From: Syntrophobacter sp963666995
GTDB lineage: Bacteria > Desulfobacterota > Syntrophobacteria > Syntrophobacterales > Syntrophobacteraceae
NCBI GenBank assembly: GCA_963666995.1
Contig: OY762941.1
Coordinates: 3,348,001-3,412,000 of the forward strand
Length of the DNA: 64,000 bases
Reading direction: 5' to 3'
Position numbers and translations under genes: made by a program. The notes under the pieces were generated by a model. It was not told the DNA's origin and ran no database searches. It saw only the letters and a program-made list of their open reading frames with translations. Shown here one piece after another: positions 26,405 to 35,719 of this stretch. Within the stretch, counting starts at the first letter, position 1, and each line of letters opens with the position of its first letter.

Positions 26405-27283
26405 ATGCTGCTGAGCCCGGCCCTTTACGGAATCCTGTGGATGGTGCTCGCGCAGGTGCTCTTTTCGGCCATGGGCGTGTTCACACGACTCGGCACGCAG
26501 AATGTGCCGTGGCAGGAAGCTGCGCTTTCGCGGTTCGGTATCGGGGCGCTGGTCGCGTATCTAATGGCAAAAGCACGTGGTGCCGGTCTCGGCATCGCGA
26601 ACAAGAAACTCATGTGGACGCGGAGCATCAACGGGACCCTCTCGGCACTTTCCGTCTTTTATGTGTGGGCCTCGCCGCAAATCCCGCTCGGCGACGCCGT
26701 GACGCTCACCTCGATTGGGCCGGTATTCGTGGTGCTGCTGTCCAGACCCCTCCTCAAAGAGCATGTTGGACGCCTGGTCTGGGGCGCCGTACCCATCGCG
26801 ATCGTTGGGATCGTGCTCGTTGTCAAACCCTCGTTTCACGTCGGGATCTCTCTTGCGGTGATCGGGGTCCTCGGCTCTTTTTTCTATTCACTTGCGATGA
26901 TCTCGCTTCGCCAGATCGGTCCCAGCGAATCAAACGAAGCCGTGGTCCTGTATTTTTCCCTTTTCGGCACCTTCGTGATGCTCCTCATTTCGATTCCCGT
27001 GTGGGAGACGCCCGACCCCATTACAGGGCTCTACCTGGTGCTCACAGGGTTGTCCGGAGGCCTGGCGCAGGTCGCCATGACCCGCGCTTACTCGCTCGAT
27101 CGCGCGGCGCGGATCAGCGCATTGAACTACCTCGGAATCATTTTCACCAACATCTTCGCCATCCCGGTTTTCGGCAATTCCCCGGGATTTTGGCAGGTCC
27201 TCGGGTCGGGGCTTGTCATCCTTTCGGGGCTCTTCGTCACGCTGAGCGCGCAAAAGGAGAAGATTCCCATCGAAACGGCATGA
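26405..27283 (+). CDS. EamA/DMT-family transporter
   Basis: 292 residues from the ATG at 26405 (GAGGG seven bases upstream); an ATG 16 codons earlier is possible. Ten membrane segments make two EamA repeats: FSAMGVFTRLGTQNVPWQEA in the first, and GLAQVAMTRAYSLDRAARIS and GSGLVILSGLFVTL in the second. Members export amino acids or metabolites (known). The cargo here is not predictable. It lies between the DASS carrier and korDABC on the same strand. Two other DMT genes lie in the window (32507, 63037) but are not close copies. Confidence 0.85.
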   Translation: MLLSPALYGILWMVLAQVLFSAMGVFTRLGTQNVPWQEAALSRFGIGALVAYLMAKARGAGLGIANKKLMWTRSINGTLSALSVFYVWASPQIPLGDAVTLTSIGPVFVVLLSRPLLKEHVGRLVWGAVPIAIVGIVLVVKPSFHVGISLAVIGVLGSFFYSLAMISLRQIGPSESNEAVVLYFSLFGTFVMLLISIPVWETPDPITGLYLVLTGLSGGLAQVAMTRAYSLDRAARISALNYLGIIFTNIFAIPVFGNSPGFWQVLGSGLVILSGLFVTLSAQKEKIPIETA

Positions 27284-27408
27284 AAGGGCCCGGGCTTCCA
27301 ACGGGCGGGCAAGCACCGCAAATGCAATTGTTTCAAAGGTTCGCAGTCGGAAGGAGTTTTGAATCCATGGATTTATTGTTGGAAATGAGAGGAAGAAAGG
27401 GATGAGAC

Positions 27409-27624
27409 ATGGCAATACGAAAGCTCAAGGCACTTCATATCAATCGGAAGTGGTGTAAGGGATGCGGCATCTGTGTCGAATTTTGCGGGAAAAAGGTGAT
27501 TGAGCTGGATATTGAGGACAAAGCCGTGCCTTTGCGCACGGAGGATTGCGTCGTATGCAGGCTGTGTGAGATGCGCTGTCCGGATCTGGCGATCGAAGTC
27601 GTTGCCGGGGAGGAGATTGGATAA
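27409..27624 (+). CDS. korD: 2-oxoacid:ferredoxin oxidoreductase, delta (ferredoxin) subunit
   Basis: 71 residues with two [4Fe-4S] motifs, CKGCGICVEFCGKK and CVVCRLCEMRCPD. The first lacks the usual Pro after the last Cys. It is the electron-carrying subunit of the KorDABC complex and stands first in the operon, three bases before korA. The complex oxidises a 2-oxoacid with CoA to the acyl-CoA, CO2 and reduced ferredoxin (known). Confidence 0.9.
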   Translation: MAIRKLKALHINRKWCKGCGICVEFCGKKVIELDIEDKAVPLRTEDCVVCRLCEMRCPDLAIEVVAGEEIG

Positions 27625-27627
27625 CCT

Positions 27628-28776
27628 ATGAGCAGGAACATCAGATTCGTACAGGGTAACGAAGCATGCGTAGAGGGGGCGCTGTATGCGGGGCTTAACT
27701 TCTTTGCCGGCTACCCGATCACCCCCTCGACGGAGATTGCCGAACAGTTGTCTTCCCGCTTGCCGAAGCTCGGCGGCAAATTCATTCAGATGGAAGACGA
27801 GATCGCCTCGATGTGCGCCATCATCGGGGCCTCGCTTACCGGGTGCAAGGTCATGACCGCAACGTCCGGACCCGGCTTTTCGCTCAAGCAGGAGGCGCTG
27901 GGGTACGCCATCATGGCTGAAATCCCCTGTGTCATCGTGAACGTGCAGCGCGGCGGTCCTTCGACGGGAATCCCCACGCATGTCCATCAGGGTGATGTCA
28001 ATCAGGCGCGCTGGGGAACACACGGCGATCACGCCATCGTAGCCTTGACCGCATCGAACCACCAGGACGTCTTCGCGATGACCGTGGAAGCCTTCAATAT
28101 CGCAGAGACCTACCGAACGCCGGTGGTGCTTCTCTTTGACGAGGTGGTGGGGCACATGCGCGAGCGGCTGGTCCTGCCGGAGCCGGGGGAGATCCCCATC
28201 GTGGAACGCCTGAGAACGTCGGTAAAGCAGGGAGTCAACTATCATCCCTATTTGCCGCGCGAGGACGGGCGGCTGCCCATGTCCGATTTTGGAGGCGTTC
28301 ACCGATACAACGTAACGGGTCTTTTTCACGATATGTGGGGCTTTCCTTCGGATGAACCGCGAGTGATTCACGACCTGCTCCGGCACCTGATGGACAAGAT
28401 CGAAAACAGGGCCAACGAGCTGACCCGGTTTAAGGAATTCTACACCGAGGATGCCGAGTGCCTGCTCATTGCCTATGGTTCTTCGGCGCGCTCCGCCCGC
28501 TCGGTGGTGGAAAAGCGGCGACGGCAGGGGGAGCGCTACGGACTGTTGGAACTGCTGACCCTTTGGCCGTTTCCCTACGACTTGGTGCGACGGAAGGCGG
28601 CGGAGGCAAGAACCGTGGTGGTGGTCGAAATGAACACCGGGCAGATTTGCCAGTCGGTCCGACTGGCGGTGTCTCAACCCGAGCGGGTCTTTTTGGCCAA
28701 CCGCATCGACGGCGTGTTCATCAGTCCGCAGGATATTCAAAAGACCCTGCGCTTGATACAGGGGAAGGGGGTTTAG
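27628..28776 (+). CDS. korA: 2-oxoacid:ferredoxin oxidoreductase, alpha subunit
   Basis: 382 residues. The N-terminal pyrimidine-binding domain has GNEACVEGALYAGLNFFAGY and then PITPSTE, which mark the alpha subunit, followed by EDEIASMCAIIGASLTGCKV and TSGPGFSLKQEALGYA. VQRGGPSTGIPT is the substrate loop of the 2-oxoglutarate type, not the pyruvate type (family knowledge), which supports the Kor rather than Por name. The C-terminal domain (about residues 270-382) ends with VVVVEMNTGQICQSVR. Next to a DASS carrier it could process a C4-C5 oxo-acid (inference). Three bases separate its stop from korB. Confidence 0.9.
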   Translation: MSRNIRFVQGNEACVEGALYAGLNFFAGYPITPSTEIAEQLSSRLPKLGGKFIQMEDEIASMCAIIGASLTGCKVMTATSGPGFSLKQEALGYAIMAEIPCVIVNVQRGGPSTGIPTHVHQGDVNQARWGTHGDHAIVALTASNHQDVFAMTVEAFNIAETYRTPVVLLFDEVVGHMRERLVLPEPGEIPIVERLRTSVKQGVNYHPYLPREDGRLPMSDFGGVHRYNVTGLFHDMWGFPSDEPRVIHDLLRHLMDKIENRANELTRFKEFYTEDAECLLIAYGSSARSARSVVEKRRRQGERYGLLELLTLWPFPYDLVRRKAAEARTVVVVEMNTGQICQSVRLAVSQPERVFLANRIDGVFISPQDIQKTLRLIQGKGV

Positions 28777-28779
28777 GCA

Positions 28780-29583
28780 ATGGCAGTGAAAGATTATATC
28801 CGGGAACGGTTCTTCCCGCACATCTGGTGTCCCGGCTGCGGCCACGGCATCGTCTTAAACAGTCTGATACGGGCGGTCGAGAACCTGGGGATTGACAAGA
28901 GCGACATTGTGATGGTCTCAGGGATCGGCTGTTCCTCACGGATCGCCGGATACCTTGATTTTCATACCATGCACACCCTGCACGGGCGCGCCCTGGCTTT
29001 TGCCACGGGGATCAAGCTGAGCCGGCCGGAGTTGAACGTCATCGTTCCCATGGGTGACGGGGATGCCCTGGCTATCGGCGGAAATCATTTCATTCATGCG
29101 GCCCGGCGGAACATCAACATTACCGCGATCGTGATGAACAACCGGATCTATGGGATGACCGGCGGTCAATACTCCCCTCTATCCGGCTACGGGACGCTGG
29201 CCAGTACTGCCCCATACACCAATGTCGACCAGACTTTCGACGTGGTCAGGCTGGCCGACGCCGCGGGCGCTACCTTTGTGGCTCGGAGCACGGCCTTCCA
29301 CGTCCGGCAGGTGACCGAGATTCTTCAGGAGGCAATCCTGCACAACGGGTTCTCGGTGGTGGAGGTCATGTCTCAGTGCCCGACCTATTTTGGCCGCAAA
29401 AACCGCCAGGGCGATGCCGTCGATATGCTCAAGCACATGCAAAAAATCACGACTCCGCTCGGTTCCAAAGCCAAAGAAGAGAATCCCGAGCTTATCGAAC
29501 GGGGGGTTTTTGTCCGGAAACAACTGCCCGAATACTGCGCGGCTTACGACACCGTGATTCGGCGGGCAAGGGAGGGAAAATAA
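28780..29583 (+). CDS. korB: 2-oxoacid:ferredoxin oxidoreductase, beta subunit
   Basis: 267 residues that bind ThDP. The opening HIWCPGCGHGIVLNSL and SGIGCSSRIAGYLDFHTMHT carry the Cys and His typical of the beta subunit. The ThDP motif is MGDGDALAIGGNHFIHA through IVMNNRIYGMTGGQYSP. Length and motifs are normal. Its stop codon overlaps the ATG of korC by one base, so the two are translationally coupled. Confidence 0.92.
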   Translation: MAVKDYIRERFFPHIWCPGCGHGIVLNSLIRAVENLGIDKSDIVMVSGIGCSSRIAGYLDFHTMHTLHGRALAFATGIKLSRPELNVIVPMGDGDALAIGGNHFIHAARRNINITAIVMNNRIYGMTGGQYSPLSGYGTLASTAPYTNVDQTFDVVRLADAAGATFVARSTAFHVRQVTEILQEAILHNGFSVVEVMSQCPTYFGRKNRQGDAVDMLKHMQKITTPLGSKAKEENPELIERGVFVRKQLPEYCAAYDTVIRRAREGK

Positions 29584-30128
29584 TGGCGGAAACAACCCGA
29601 ATCGTGTTTTCCGGCTCAGGGGGACAGGGGGTGATTACGGCTGCCATCATTTTGGCCGAAGCGGCGGTCCTGCATGAAAAGCTGAATGCGATTCAAACCC
29701 AGATCTACGGCGCCGCGGCGAGGGGTGGGGCGACACGCTCCGACGTGGTTATTTCCGACTCCGAGATCTACTACCCCAAGGTCAACAAGGCCCACGTCCT
29801 GGTCTGTCTCACCCAGGAAGCCTACATGAAATTCTCACCGATTATCCGCCCGGGCGGGCTTCTCATCACCGACCCGCGCTATGTCCGCACCGAGCCGACC
29901 GTGGATGCGGTACAAAAAGAGCTTCCCATGTACCAGGCTGTGATGGATAAAATCGGCAAACCGATTGTTTTCAACATCTGCATGCTTGGCGCGGTAGCGG
30001 CGCTGACCCGGCTAGTCAGGGAGGAGTCGCTCATAAAGATACTGGAGGAACGGATCCCGCCCGCCTTCCTGGTTATGAACCGGAAGGCGCTTGAACTGGG
30101 CCTGGAACTCGGAACCAGCGCCGTTTGA
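29583..30128 (+). CDS. korC: 2-oxoacid:ferredoxin oxidoreductase, gamma subunit
   Basis: 181 residues from the ATG at 29583. The fold motifs are FSGSGGQGVITAAIILAEAA and YGAAARGGATRSDVVISDSE, followed by PGGLLITDPRYVRTEP and NICMLGAVAALTRLV. It completes the delta-alpha-beta-gamma set. The next feature on this strand is a terminator-like hairpin about 200 bases downstream, followed at once by a group II intron. Confidence 0.92.
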   Translation: MAETTRIVFSGSGGQGVITAAIILAEAAVLHEKLNAIQTQIYGAAARGGATRSDVVISDSEIYYPKVNKAHVLVCLTQEAYMKFSPIIRPGGLLITDPRYVRTEPTVDAVQKELPMYQAVMDKIGKPIVFNICMLGAVAALTRLVREESLIKILEERIPPAFLVMNRKALELGLELGTSAV

Positions 30129-30330
30129 TCGCTGCTGAAAATGGCAGCTTGAATATGAGAGAGAGGGTGCTGAGAGAAATACTTTGGCGCCTTCACATTG
30201 CGAAACTCGGCTTCGCGCTTCTTTTTGAGCCCGCGGCCGCCTCAGGCAATATTGAAAGTCGGAGCGAGCCGCCGTCGCGATTTTAGAACGAGTGAAGCGG
30301 CACTCTCACGCAAATTCGCATCCAGGAATA

Positions 30331-30370
30331 GAAGGGGCCACGGTCTATTGGCCGTGACCCCTTCTATTTT
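30331..30370 (+). terminator. Terminator-like hairpin at the intron insertion point
   Basis: GAAGGGGCCACGG (30331-30343) pairs with CCGTGACCCCTTC (30352-30364) with one mismatch, followed by TATTTT and then the first base of the intron. Class C group II introns choose such sites (known). It may end korDABC transcripts; the opposite strand gives an equally good stem. Confidence 0.75.
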
Positions 30371-32257
30371 GTGCGCCCGGCAGGGCGCGCTCACTTGGAG
30401 GTGCAAGTCCTCTACAGGCCCGACAGGGGGAACTGTTAGCCGGACGGCAAGGGTGTCCACCGCGAGGTGGAATCTGAAGGAAGCCGCAGGCAAAGCGCTG
30501 GCCTGACGAACAGGAACCGCATACGAGGCAGCCATGCCGAGATGAGAAGGCAAATATCTTCAAAGTCCAATACCTGTACGGAAGTGCATGGAAGTAGATG
30601 CGGCGGGCATAAGCGTGAAGGTGGGTGCGCATTACCCGGGGAGATCTGCCGATCTGCCCCTTGTGCTACCGCCGTCGTGAGACGGCGGGATGGGTCGGCA
30701 GAAGTCAGCAGAGGGCATAGTAGGTTCATCGACCGGACTGAAGGCCCGAACGTGAAGTGTGTGGCAGGAGGCTTGAATTTCGATGAGCAATAAGGACGCA
30801 GAAAGTCGGACTGAGATGTCCGGCACATCAACGGAGGACAGCGGACGGAATCTGCAAGGCCCCGTTGTTTGTGCGTCAAGGCTCACGGCAAGGAGAGATG
30901 ACCCCAGCCAGAAGATTCAAGACTTGATGGAAGCGGTGGTCGAACGCGAGAACATGTTTAGAGCGCTGCGGCGGGTGGAATCAAACAAAGGATCTCCAGG
31001 GGCGGACGGAGTGTCTGTCGAGGCCTTTAGAGGCAACCTTCGTGAAAACTGGCCGCGCATCAAAGAGGAACTGCTTGAGGGCCGGTATCAGCCGCAGCCA
31101 GTCCGGAAAGTCGAAATACCTAAACCGGGCGGGAAGGGAATGCGACAATTGGGCATTCCCACGGTAATGGATCGACTCATACAGCAGGCGCTGAATCAGG
31201 TTATGCAACCCATCTTCGATCCGGGTTTTTCCGAGTCAAGCTATGGATTCCGCGCTGGCCGCAGTACGCATGAAGCTGTGCTGAAAGCACGAGAGTATGC
31301 AGCAGCAGGCAGGCGCTGGGTCATAGACATGGACTTGGAGAAGTTCTTTGACCGTGTCAATCATGATGTCCTAATGGCACGGCTTGCCCGAAAGATAGAG
31401 GACAAAAGGATATTAACGATTATCCGCCGCTATCTTCAAGCAGGTCTCATGATCGGAGGTGTCGTATCGCCCCGAACGGAAGGAACTCCTCAAGGCGGAC
31501 CACTCTCGCCTTTGCTTTCCAATATCTTGCTCGATGATTTGGATAAGGAACTGGAGAAAAGGGGCCATGCGTTTTGCCGGTATGCGGATGATTGTAATCT
31601 TTACGTAAGGTCTGAACGTGCCGGACAAAGGGTGCTGGCAAGTATTACCCGATTTTTGACCAGCAAATTAAAGCTCAAGGTTAATTCAGAAAAGAGCGCG
31701 GTAGCACGCCCCTGGGTTCGCAAGTTCCTGGGCTATAGCATGACCTTCCATAAGCAGCCGAGGCTCAAAGTCGCTCCGGCTGTGGTGGATCGCATCAGAA
31801 CAAAGCTTAAGGACACCTTTCGTGCGGGCCGGGGACGAAGCATACGCACTGTAATCGAAGAACTGAAGCCGATTTTGCGAGGCTGGGTAAACTACTTCCG
31901 GTTGGCCGAGGTGAAGGGAATATTCGAGGAGTTGGACGGATGGATACGTCGCAAGTTGCGGTGTATTCTCTGGCGGCAATGGAAAAGGTCCCACACCCGG
32001 GCAAAGAATCTGATGAGGTATGGTTTGGGGGAAGAGAGGGCATGGAAGTCCGCCACAAATGGGCGAGGCCCCTGGTGGAACTCCGGGGCCTCACATATGA
32101 ACCAATGTTTCCCTAAACGCTTCTTTGATCAACTTGGACTTGTGTCACTGCTTGATCAACTGCGAAGACTTCAATGTACTTCATGAACCGCCGTATACGG
32201 AACCGTTCGTACGGTGGTGTGGGAGGACGGGGGAGGTGACTCCCCCTCCTACCCGAT
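30371..32257 (+). mobile_element. Group II intron, bacterial class C
   Basis: The 5' end is GTGCGCCCGGCAGGGCGCGC, starting six bases after a terminator-like stem. About 410 bases of structured RNA precede the reading frame. Domain V follows the frame and covers GAACCGCCGTATACGG, then CCGTTCGTACGGTGG. Domain VI is the GGGGGAGG-TGAC-TCCCCCTCC stem, and the intron ends with TACCCGAT at 32257. The insertion site behind a hairpin, the short frame without endonuclease domain and the 3' end all fit class C (known properties). The element is about 1.9 kb and looks intact, so it could be active (inference). Confidence 0.9.
30783..32186 (+). CDS. ltrA: Intron-encoded reverse transcriptase/maturase
   Basis: 467 residues. 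The RT blocks are in order: NKGSPGADGVSVEAFRGNL, MRQLGIPTVMDRLIQQALNQ, SSYGFRAGRSTHEAV, WVIDMDLEKFFDRVNHD, TPQGGPLSPLLSNILLDDLD, the catalytic CRYADDCNLYV, and LKVNSEKSAVARPWVRKFLG. The maturase (X) domain is near residues 345-430 with LRGWVNYFRLAEVKGIF. There is no HNH endonuclease domain; the protein ends LLDQLRRLQCTS. It helps splicing and reverse transcribes the intron at the new site (known). All catalytic residues are present. The ATG lies in domain IV of the intron. Confidence 0.93.
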   Translation: MSNKDAESRTEMSGTSTEDSGRNLQGPVVCASRLTARRDDPSQKIQDLMEAVVERENMFRALRRVESNKGSPGADGVSVEAFRGNLRENWPRIKEELLEGRYQPQPVRKVEIPKPGGKGMRQLGIPTVMDRLIQQALNQVMQPIFDPGFSESSYGFRAGRSTHEAVLKAREYAAAGRRWVIDMDLEKFFDRVNHDVLMARLARKIEDKRILTIIRRYLQAGLMIGGVVSPRTEGTPQGGPLSPLLSNILLDDLDKELEKRGHAFCRYADDCNLYVRSERAGQRVLASITRFLTSKLKLKVNSEKSAVARPWVRKFLGYSMTFHKQPRLKVAPAVVDRIRTKLKDTFRAGRGRSIRTVIEELKPILRGWVNYFRLAEVKGIFEELDGWIRRKLRCILWRQWKRSHTRAKNLMRYGLGEERAWKSATNGRGPWWNSGASHMNQCFPKRFFDQLGLVSLLDQLRRLQCTS

Positions 32258-32260
32258 CCC

Positions 32261-32289
32261 GGTACCCCCGGGGCGACTCGAACGCCCGG
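32261..32289 (-). repeat. 29-bp copy of the tRNA-Arg 3' end
   Basis: This stretch is identical, in the same orientation, to 44651-44679, the T-arm and acceptor end of tRNA-Arg(CCT). The rest of a tRNA is missing. It begins four bases after the intron end. A 3'-end copy at the far side of a segment whose other side is the complete tRNA is what tRNA-targeted integration leaves behind (known). A decayed second tRNA-Arg gene is the alternative. Confidence 0.75.
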
Positions 32290-32506
32290 ATCGGGATCAG
32301 GGATATTCAACCCCGAGCTTCGCGAACTCCTCGGGGAGTGTGTCCGGCGACGTCTCCAACACCTATTCCTTCTGATTATAGACTCCGGCCTCTTCCAATG
32401 CCAAAATCGGGCAGTCCCGACACCGCAGGTTGACGAAAGATTCCATGAGGTGTAGTTTGCGGGCTTCCCTTTTACCCTGCGCTGTGCGCACTCGTGGAGT
32501 CAATCG

Positions 32507-33400
32507 ATGCACTCTGCTGAATTCTTCGCTCTGGCCGCCGCTCTCTGCTGGTCCTCCGGCGGCCTGCTGGCCACAAATCCGACCCGTACGCTGGGCGCAG
32601 TGACTTTCAACCAGGTGCGGATCAGCCTGGTCTTTGTCATGCTCTTGCTGATGGCCCTGGTCACCGGCGGCTGGACCACCCTGACGCTGAATTCCGCCGC
32701 TCTTCTCACGGCGTCCGCATTAATCGGCATCTTCGTCGGGGACACCTGCTACTTTGCCGGCATGAAAAGGCTCGGGCCCCGGCGTTCCTCAATCCTCTTC
32801 ACCACCAACGCCCCCATAACCGTGATCCTGGGGTACGTCCTACTGGGTGAGCAGTTGCCCGGCAGGACCGTGGCGGGGTGCACTCTGATCATGATCGGCG
32901 TCTTCCTGGCCGTATTTCACGGCACCACGGCCGCTCAACGGCACAGCTTCGAGCAGATCCAGGGGAGCATGGCCGCCGGTGTTGCCCTGAGCCTCTTTGC
33001 CGCCTGCTGCCAGGCGTTGTCGATCGTTATTGCGCGGCCCGTTCTGGCCTCGGGAGTCGATGCAGTGGCCGCTTCCGCCCTGCGGGCGGCCATTGCGGCT
33101 TCGGTGTTGAGCGTCGTCTGGATCCTCCGGGCTCCCGCGGGTCGACCTTCGGTCCCCCTGACACCCCGTCTCCTGGGCCAGGTGGCCTTGAGCGGCTTTA
33201 TGGCCATGGCATTGGGCATGACTTTTTTCCTCAAAGCCCTGTCCTATGGCTGTGCCGGTCTTGTTTCCACTCTGTCGGCCACCTCACCGGTCCTCATCCT
33301 GCCCGTTCTCTGGGTGACCACCAAAGAGCGCCCGGCCCCATGGGCATGGGCCGGAGCGATTTTCGCGGTGGCGGGCATCGGTTGCATTTTCACTTCCTGA
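32507..33400 (+). CDS. EamA/DMT-family transporter
   Basis: 297 residues with ten hydrophobic segments in two EamA repeats. The first opens FFALAAALCWSSGGLLATNP and has GDTCYFAGMKRLGPRRSSIL; the second has GMTFFLKALSYGCAGLVSTL and ends WAWAGAIFAVAGIGCIFTS. The cargo is unknown. It is the first gene inside the segment bounded by the tRNA-Arg repeats. No strong ribosome site is seen before the ATG. A long gap follows. Confidence 0.82.
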   Translation: MHSAEFFALAAALCWSSGGLLATNPTRTLGAVTFNQVRISLVFVMLLLMALVTGGWTTLTLNSAALLTASALIGIFVGDTCYFAGMKRLGPRRSSILFTTNAPITVILGYVLLGEQLPGRTVAGCTLIMIGVFLAVFHGTTAAQRHSFEQIQGSMAAGVALSLFAACCQALSIVIARPVLASGVDAVAASALRAAIAASVLSVVWILRAPAGRPSVPLTPRLLGQVALSGFMAMALGMTFFLKALSYGCAGLVSTLSATSPVLILPVLWVTTKERPAPWAWAGAIFAVAGIGCIFTS

Positions 33401-34187
33401 TGTCGCATGCCCCAAACAATGCGATACGGAGTGGTATTGAGACGAACAGGGCAGAATGACGATGCATTTTTTTATGTCCTATATCGTGGCGGCGGTTGCC
33501 GCACGGATTGATTCGATCCTGGATAACGCCGCGAAGAACAGGAAAATTGTGCTGCATTTACGTTGACTATTTGATAGATTCGTCCCTGAACGAAGAAGGA
33601 TGGAGAAGGAAGGGCACGGGGAGAAAAGAACCTTCCCGGAAATTGTCCCGAGAGGTGATAAAACCGTTATATCCTGCATTTGCGAATCGCTGGTTTCCAT
33701 ATGGATTCAGATTGCCGGAGAATGCGACCCTGGCGTCCATTGAGCCGAGCGGACATTCACGTTCTCTTAAGCTGCGCGCAGGTTCGTGCGCAACGGAGGA
33801 GCGGCCCCTGATAAGCCCTCGGAAGAGATCAAACACGGGTTTGTGCGTTAAGTCAGCTTCGAATGATGTTAGAGAGAAACCGTAAGAGAATTCGGCTGGA
33901 AGGTTGGGGGATCAGATGACCCGTCCCTCAATATTCCGGAACCTGTTCCGCTTCGATATTCATCCCGTCATCAGCGAAAAAGCCCCTTCCGAGATACTCG
34001 GACAAGTCGAAACGGCACAATCTTGCTGCGTTGTCTCGGACAAGCGCAGGCAATCGTGCGGGAAGACCCCCCAGCCGGCGGGGACGACGCTTGCGAACGA
34101 GGCCCGTTTCCAAAAGATCATCAGTGCTTGTGCTCTCAAACAAACAAAGGAGTACCCATACCTTAACCAAAGCGGAGGACTGTCGAA
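33401..34187. other. Gap without a supported gene
   Basis: About 790 bases. A 95-codon plus-strand frame (33904-34191) ends in an ATGA overlap with the next gene but has no ribosome site or known motif. On the minus strand, 33928-34170 reads like an amidohydrolase C-terminus (ALVRDNAARL) and could be a gene remnant. Neither is called. Confidence 0.4.
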
Positions 34188-35705
34188 ATGAAAGGGAAGA
34201 CCTGGTTTATCGCGTTTTTTTTGGCTTTTATGATTCTGATTTGCGCAGCAGGTTCCGCAACCGCCGACAATGGGAGCATCGTCGTCGCACCCGCAGCCGA
34301 CGCCAAAACCCTGAACCCGTTGAAGGCATCCGATTCCTACTCGCTCTATAGCGTGTATCTCCTGTACGACCCCATGTTCACCATCAGCTCAGACCTGAAG
34401 CCCATCCCCGTGCTGGTGACGGGGTATGAAAATCCCGACGACAAGACCTATGTATTCCATCTGCGCAAGGACGTGAAGTTCCATGACGGGGTTCCTCTTA
34501 CGGCGGATGATGTGAAATTCACCTACGATTTCATCCGGGATAAGAACAACGGCAACCGCTATGCAAACTACTACGACCTTGTGGACAGGATTGAGGTGGT
34601 CGACCCGCACACGGTAAAGTTTGTCACCAGGGAACCTTATGCCCCATTGGTGGCGAACCTGAATCTTTGCATCGCACCCAAACACATCGCGGAAAAAGAC
34701 CCCGCCGCCCTTGACGCAAAACCGGTCGGCTCCGGTCCTTACAAGTTTGTGGAGTGGGTCCCTCAGGAAAAACTGGTTCTTACCGCCAACACCGACTACT
34801 GGGTGCCCGGCGTTCCCAAGATCAAAGACATCTTTCTGAAACCGATCGGAGAAGCCACCACCCGTCTCGTCGCGCTTGAAACCGGCACGGTGGATATCGC
34901 CGACCACATCCCGCCCTCACAGACAAAGGCACTCACCGCCAAGGGTCTCCAGGTCATCCCGACCCAGCCCAACGGCTACAACATGCTTACGTTCAATCAG
35001 ACCAAAAAGCCTTTCGATGATAAAAGGGTGCGGGAAGCCATGACCCTGGCGCTCAATCGCGCCGAGATCGTGGATTTCGTATGGTACGGTCAGAACCGGC
35101 TGCTCAACAGCCCGATTATCCCGGAATCCTGGGCTTACGAACCCAAAGTGAAAAATTACGGTCAGGATATAGAGCGAGCCAAAAAACTTCTCGCCGAAGC
35201 AGGTTACCCCAACGGTTTCGAATTCCAGTTGTCCCTGGAAGCGGACGATAACGTGAAGAAGTTCGTCGAGGTCGCGCAGCAGCAGTGGGCCAAACTTGGT
35301 CTCAAGGGCAACATGGTCGCCAAGGAGTGGGGCGCCTATTTTAACGATATCACTACGGGCAAATACGAGGTTTGCGCCTGGCAGAGCCTCGACCAGAAGG
35401 ATCCGGACGTCCCCATGTACCGGATGTTCCACTCCAAGAACTGGGCTCCCAACGGGTATAACTGGATCTTCTACAAAAATCCCGAAATGGACAAAATCCT
35501 CGATTCCGCCAGGACTACGCTCGATCAGGCGAAGCGGAAGGACCTGTACCAGGAGGCCCAGAGAGTGCTCTCCGATGACTTCGTGTGCATCTTCCTGGCG
35601 GAGTATAAAAAGTTCATCGGCACATCGGCAAATGTCAGCGGCTTTTATTTCTCCCCCTACGACTACCTTAGACCTTTGGCCCTTACCACGATCAAGGGAA
35701 AATAG
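34188..35705 (+). CDS. Peptide-type ABC transporter, substrate-binding protein
   Basis: 505 residues. Residues 1-26 are a signal peptide (FIAFFLAFMILICAAGSATA). The mature protein is an SBP_bac_5 member: IVVAPAADAKTLNPLKASDS, YVFHLRKDVKFHDGVPLTAD with DVKFTYDFI after it, and NQTKKPFDDKRVREAMTLAL. The family binds oligopeptides, but also nickel, opines or glutathione (known), so the ligand is open. GGAGGA lies eight bases before the ATG. Two permease genes follow, but no ATPase genes, so it must share ATPases encoded elsewhere or be an incomplete set. Confidence 0.9.
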   Translation: MKGKTWFIAFFLAFMILICAAGSATADNGSIVVAPAADAKTLNPLKASDSYSLYSVYLLYDPMFTISSDLKPIPVLVTGYENPDDKTYVFHLRKDVKFHDGVPLTADDVKFTYDFIRDKNNGNRYANYYDLVDRIEVVDPHTVKFVTREPYAPLVANLNLCIAPKHIAEKDPAALDAKPVGSGPYKFVEWVPQEKLVLTANTDYWVPGVPKIKDIFLKPIGEATTRLVALETGTVDIADHIPPSQTKALTAKGLQVIPTQPNGYNMLTFNQTKKPFDDKRVREAMTLALNRAEIVDFVWYGQNRLLNSPIIPESWAYEPKVKNYGQDIERAKKLLAEAGYPNGFEFQLSLEADDNVKKFVEVAQQQWAKLGLKGNMVAKEWGAYFNDITTGKYEVCAWQSLDQKDPDVPMYRMFHSKNWAPNGYNWIFYKNPEMDKILDSARTTLDQAKRKDLYQEAQRVLSDDFVCIFLAEYKKFIGTSANVSGFYFSPYDYLRPLALTTIKGK

Positions 35706-35719
35706 GGGGCTGCGACGGC

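Noticed and set aside
27373..28845. 490-codon minus-strand frame opposite korD-korA
   Set aside because: Antisense shadow of two clear subunits.
33928..34170. Minus-strand frame resembling an amidohydrolase end (ALVRDNAARL)
   Set aside because: Only one short similarity by eye; too little to call a pseudogene.
33904..34191. 95-codon frame ending in an ATGA overlap with the binding-protein gene
   Set aside because: No ribosome site, no motif and atypical composition; the overlap is likely chance, as GGAGGA serves the real gene.
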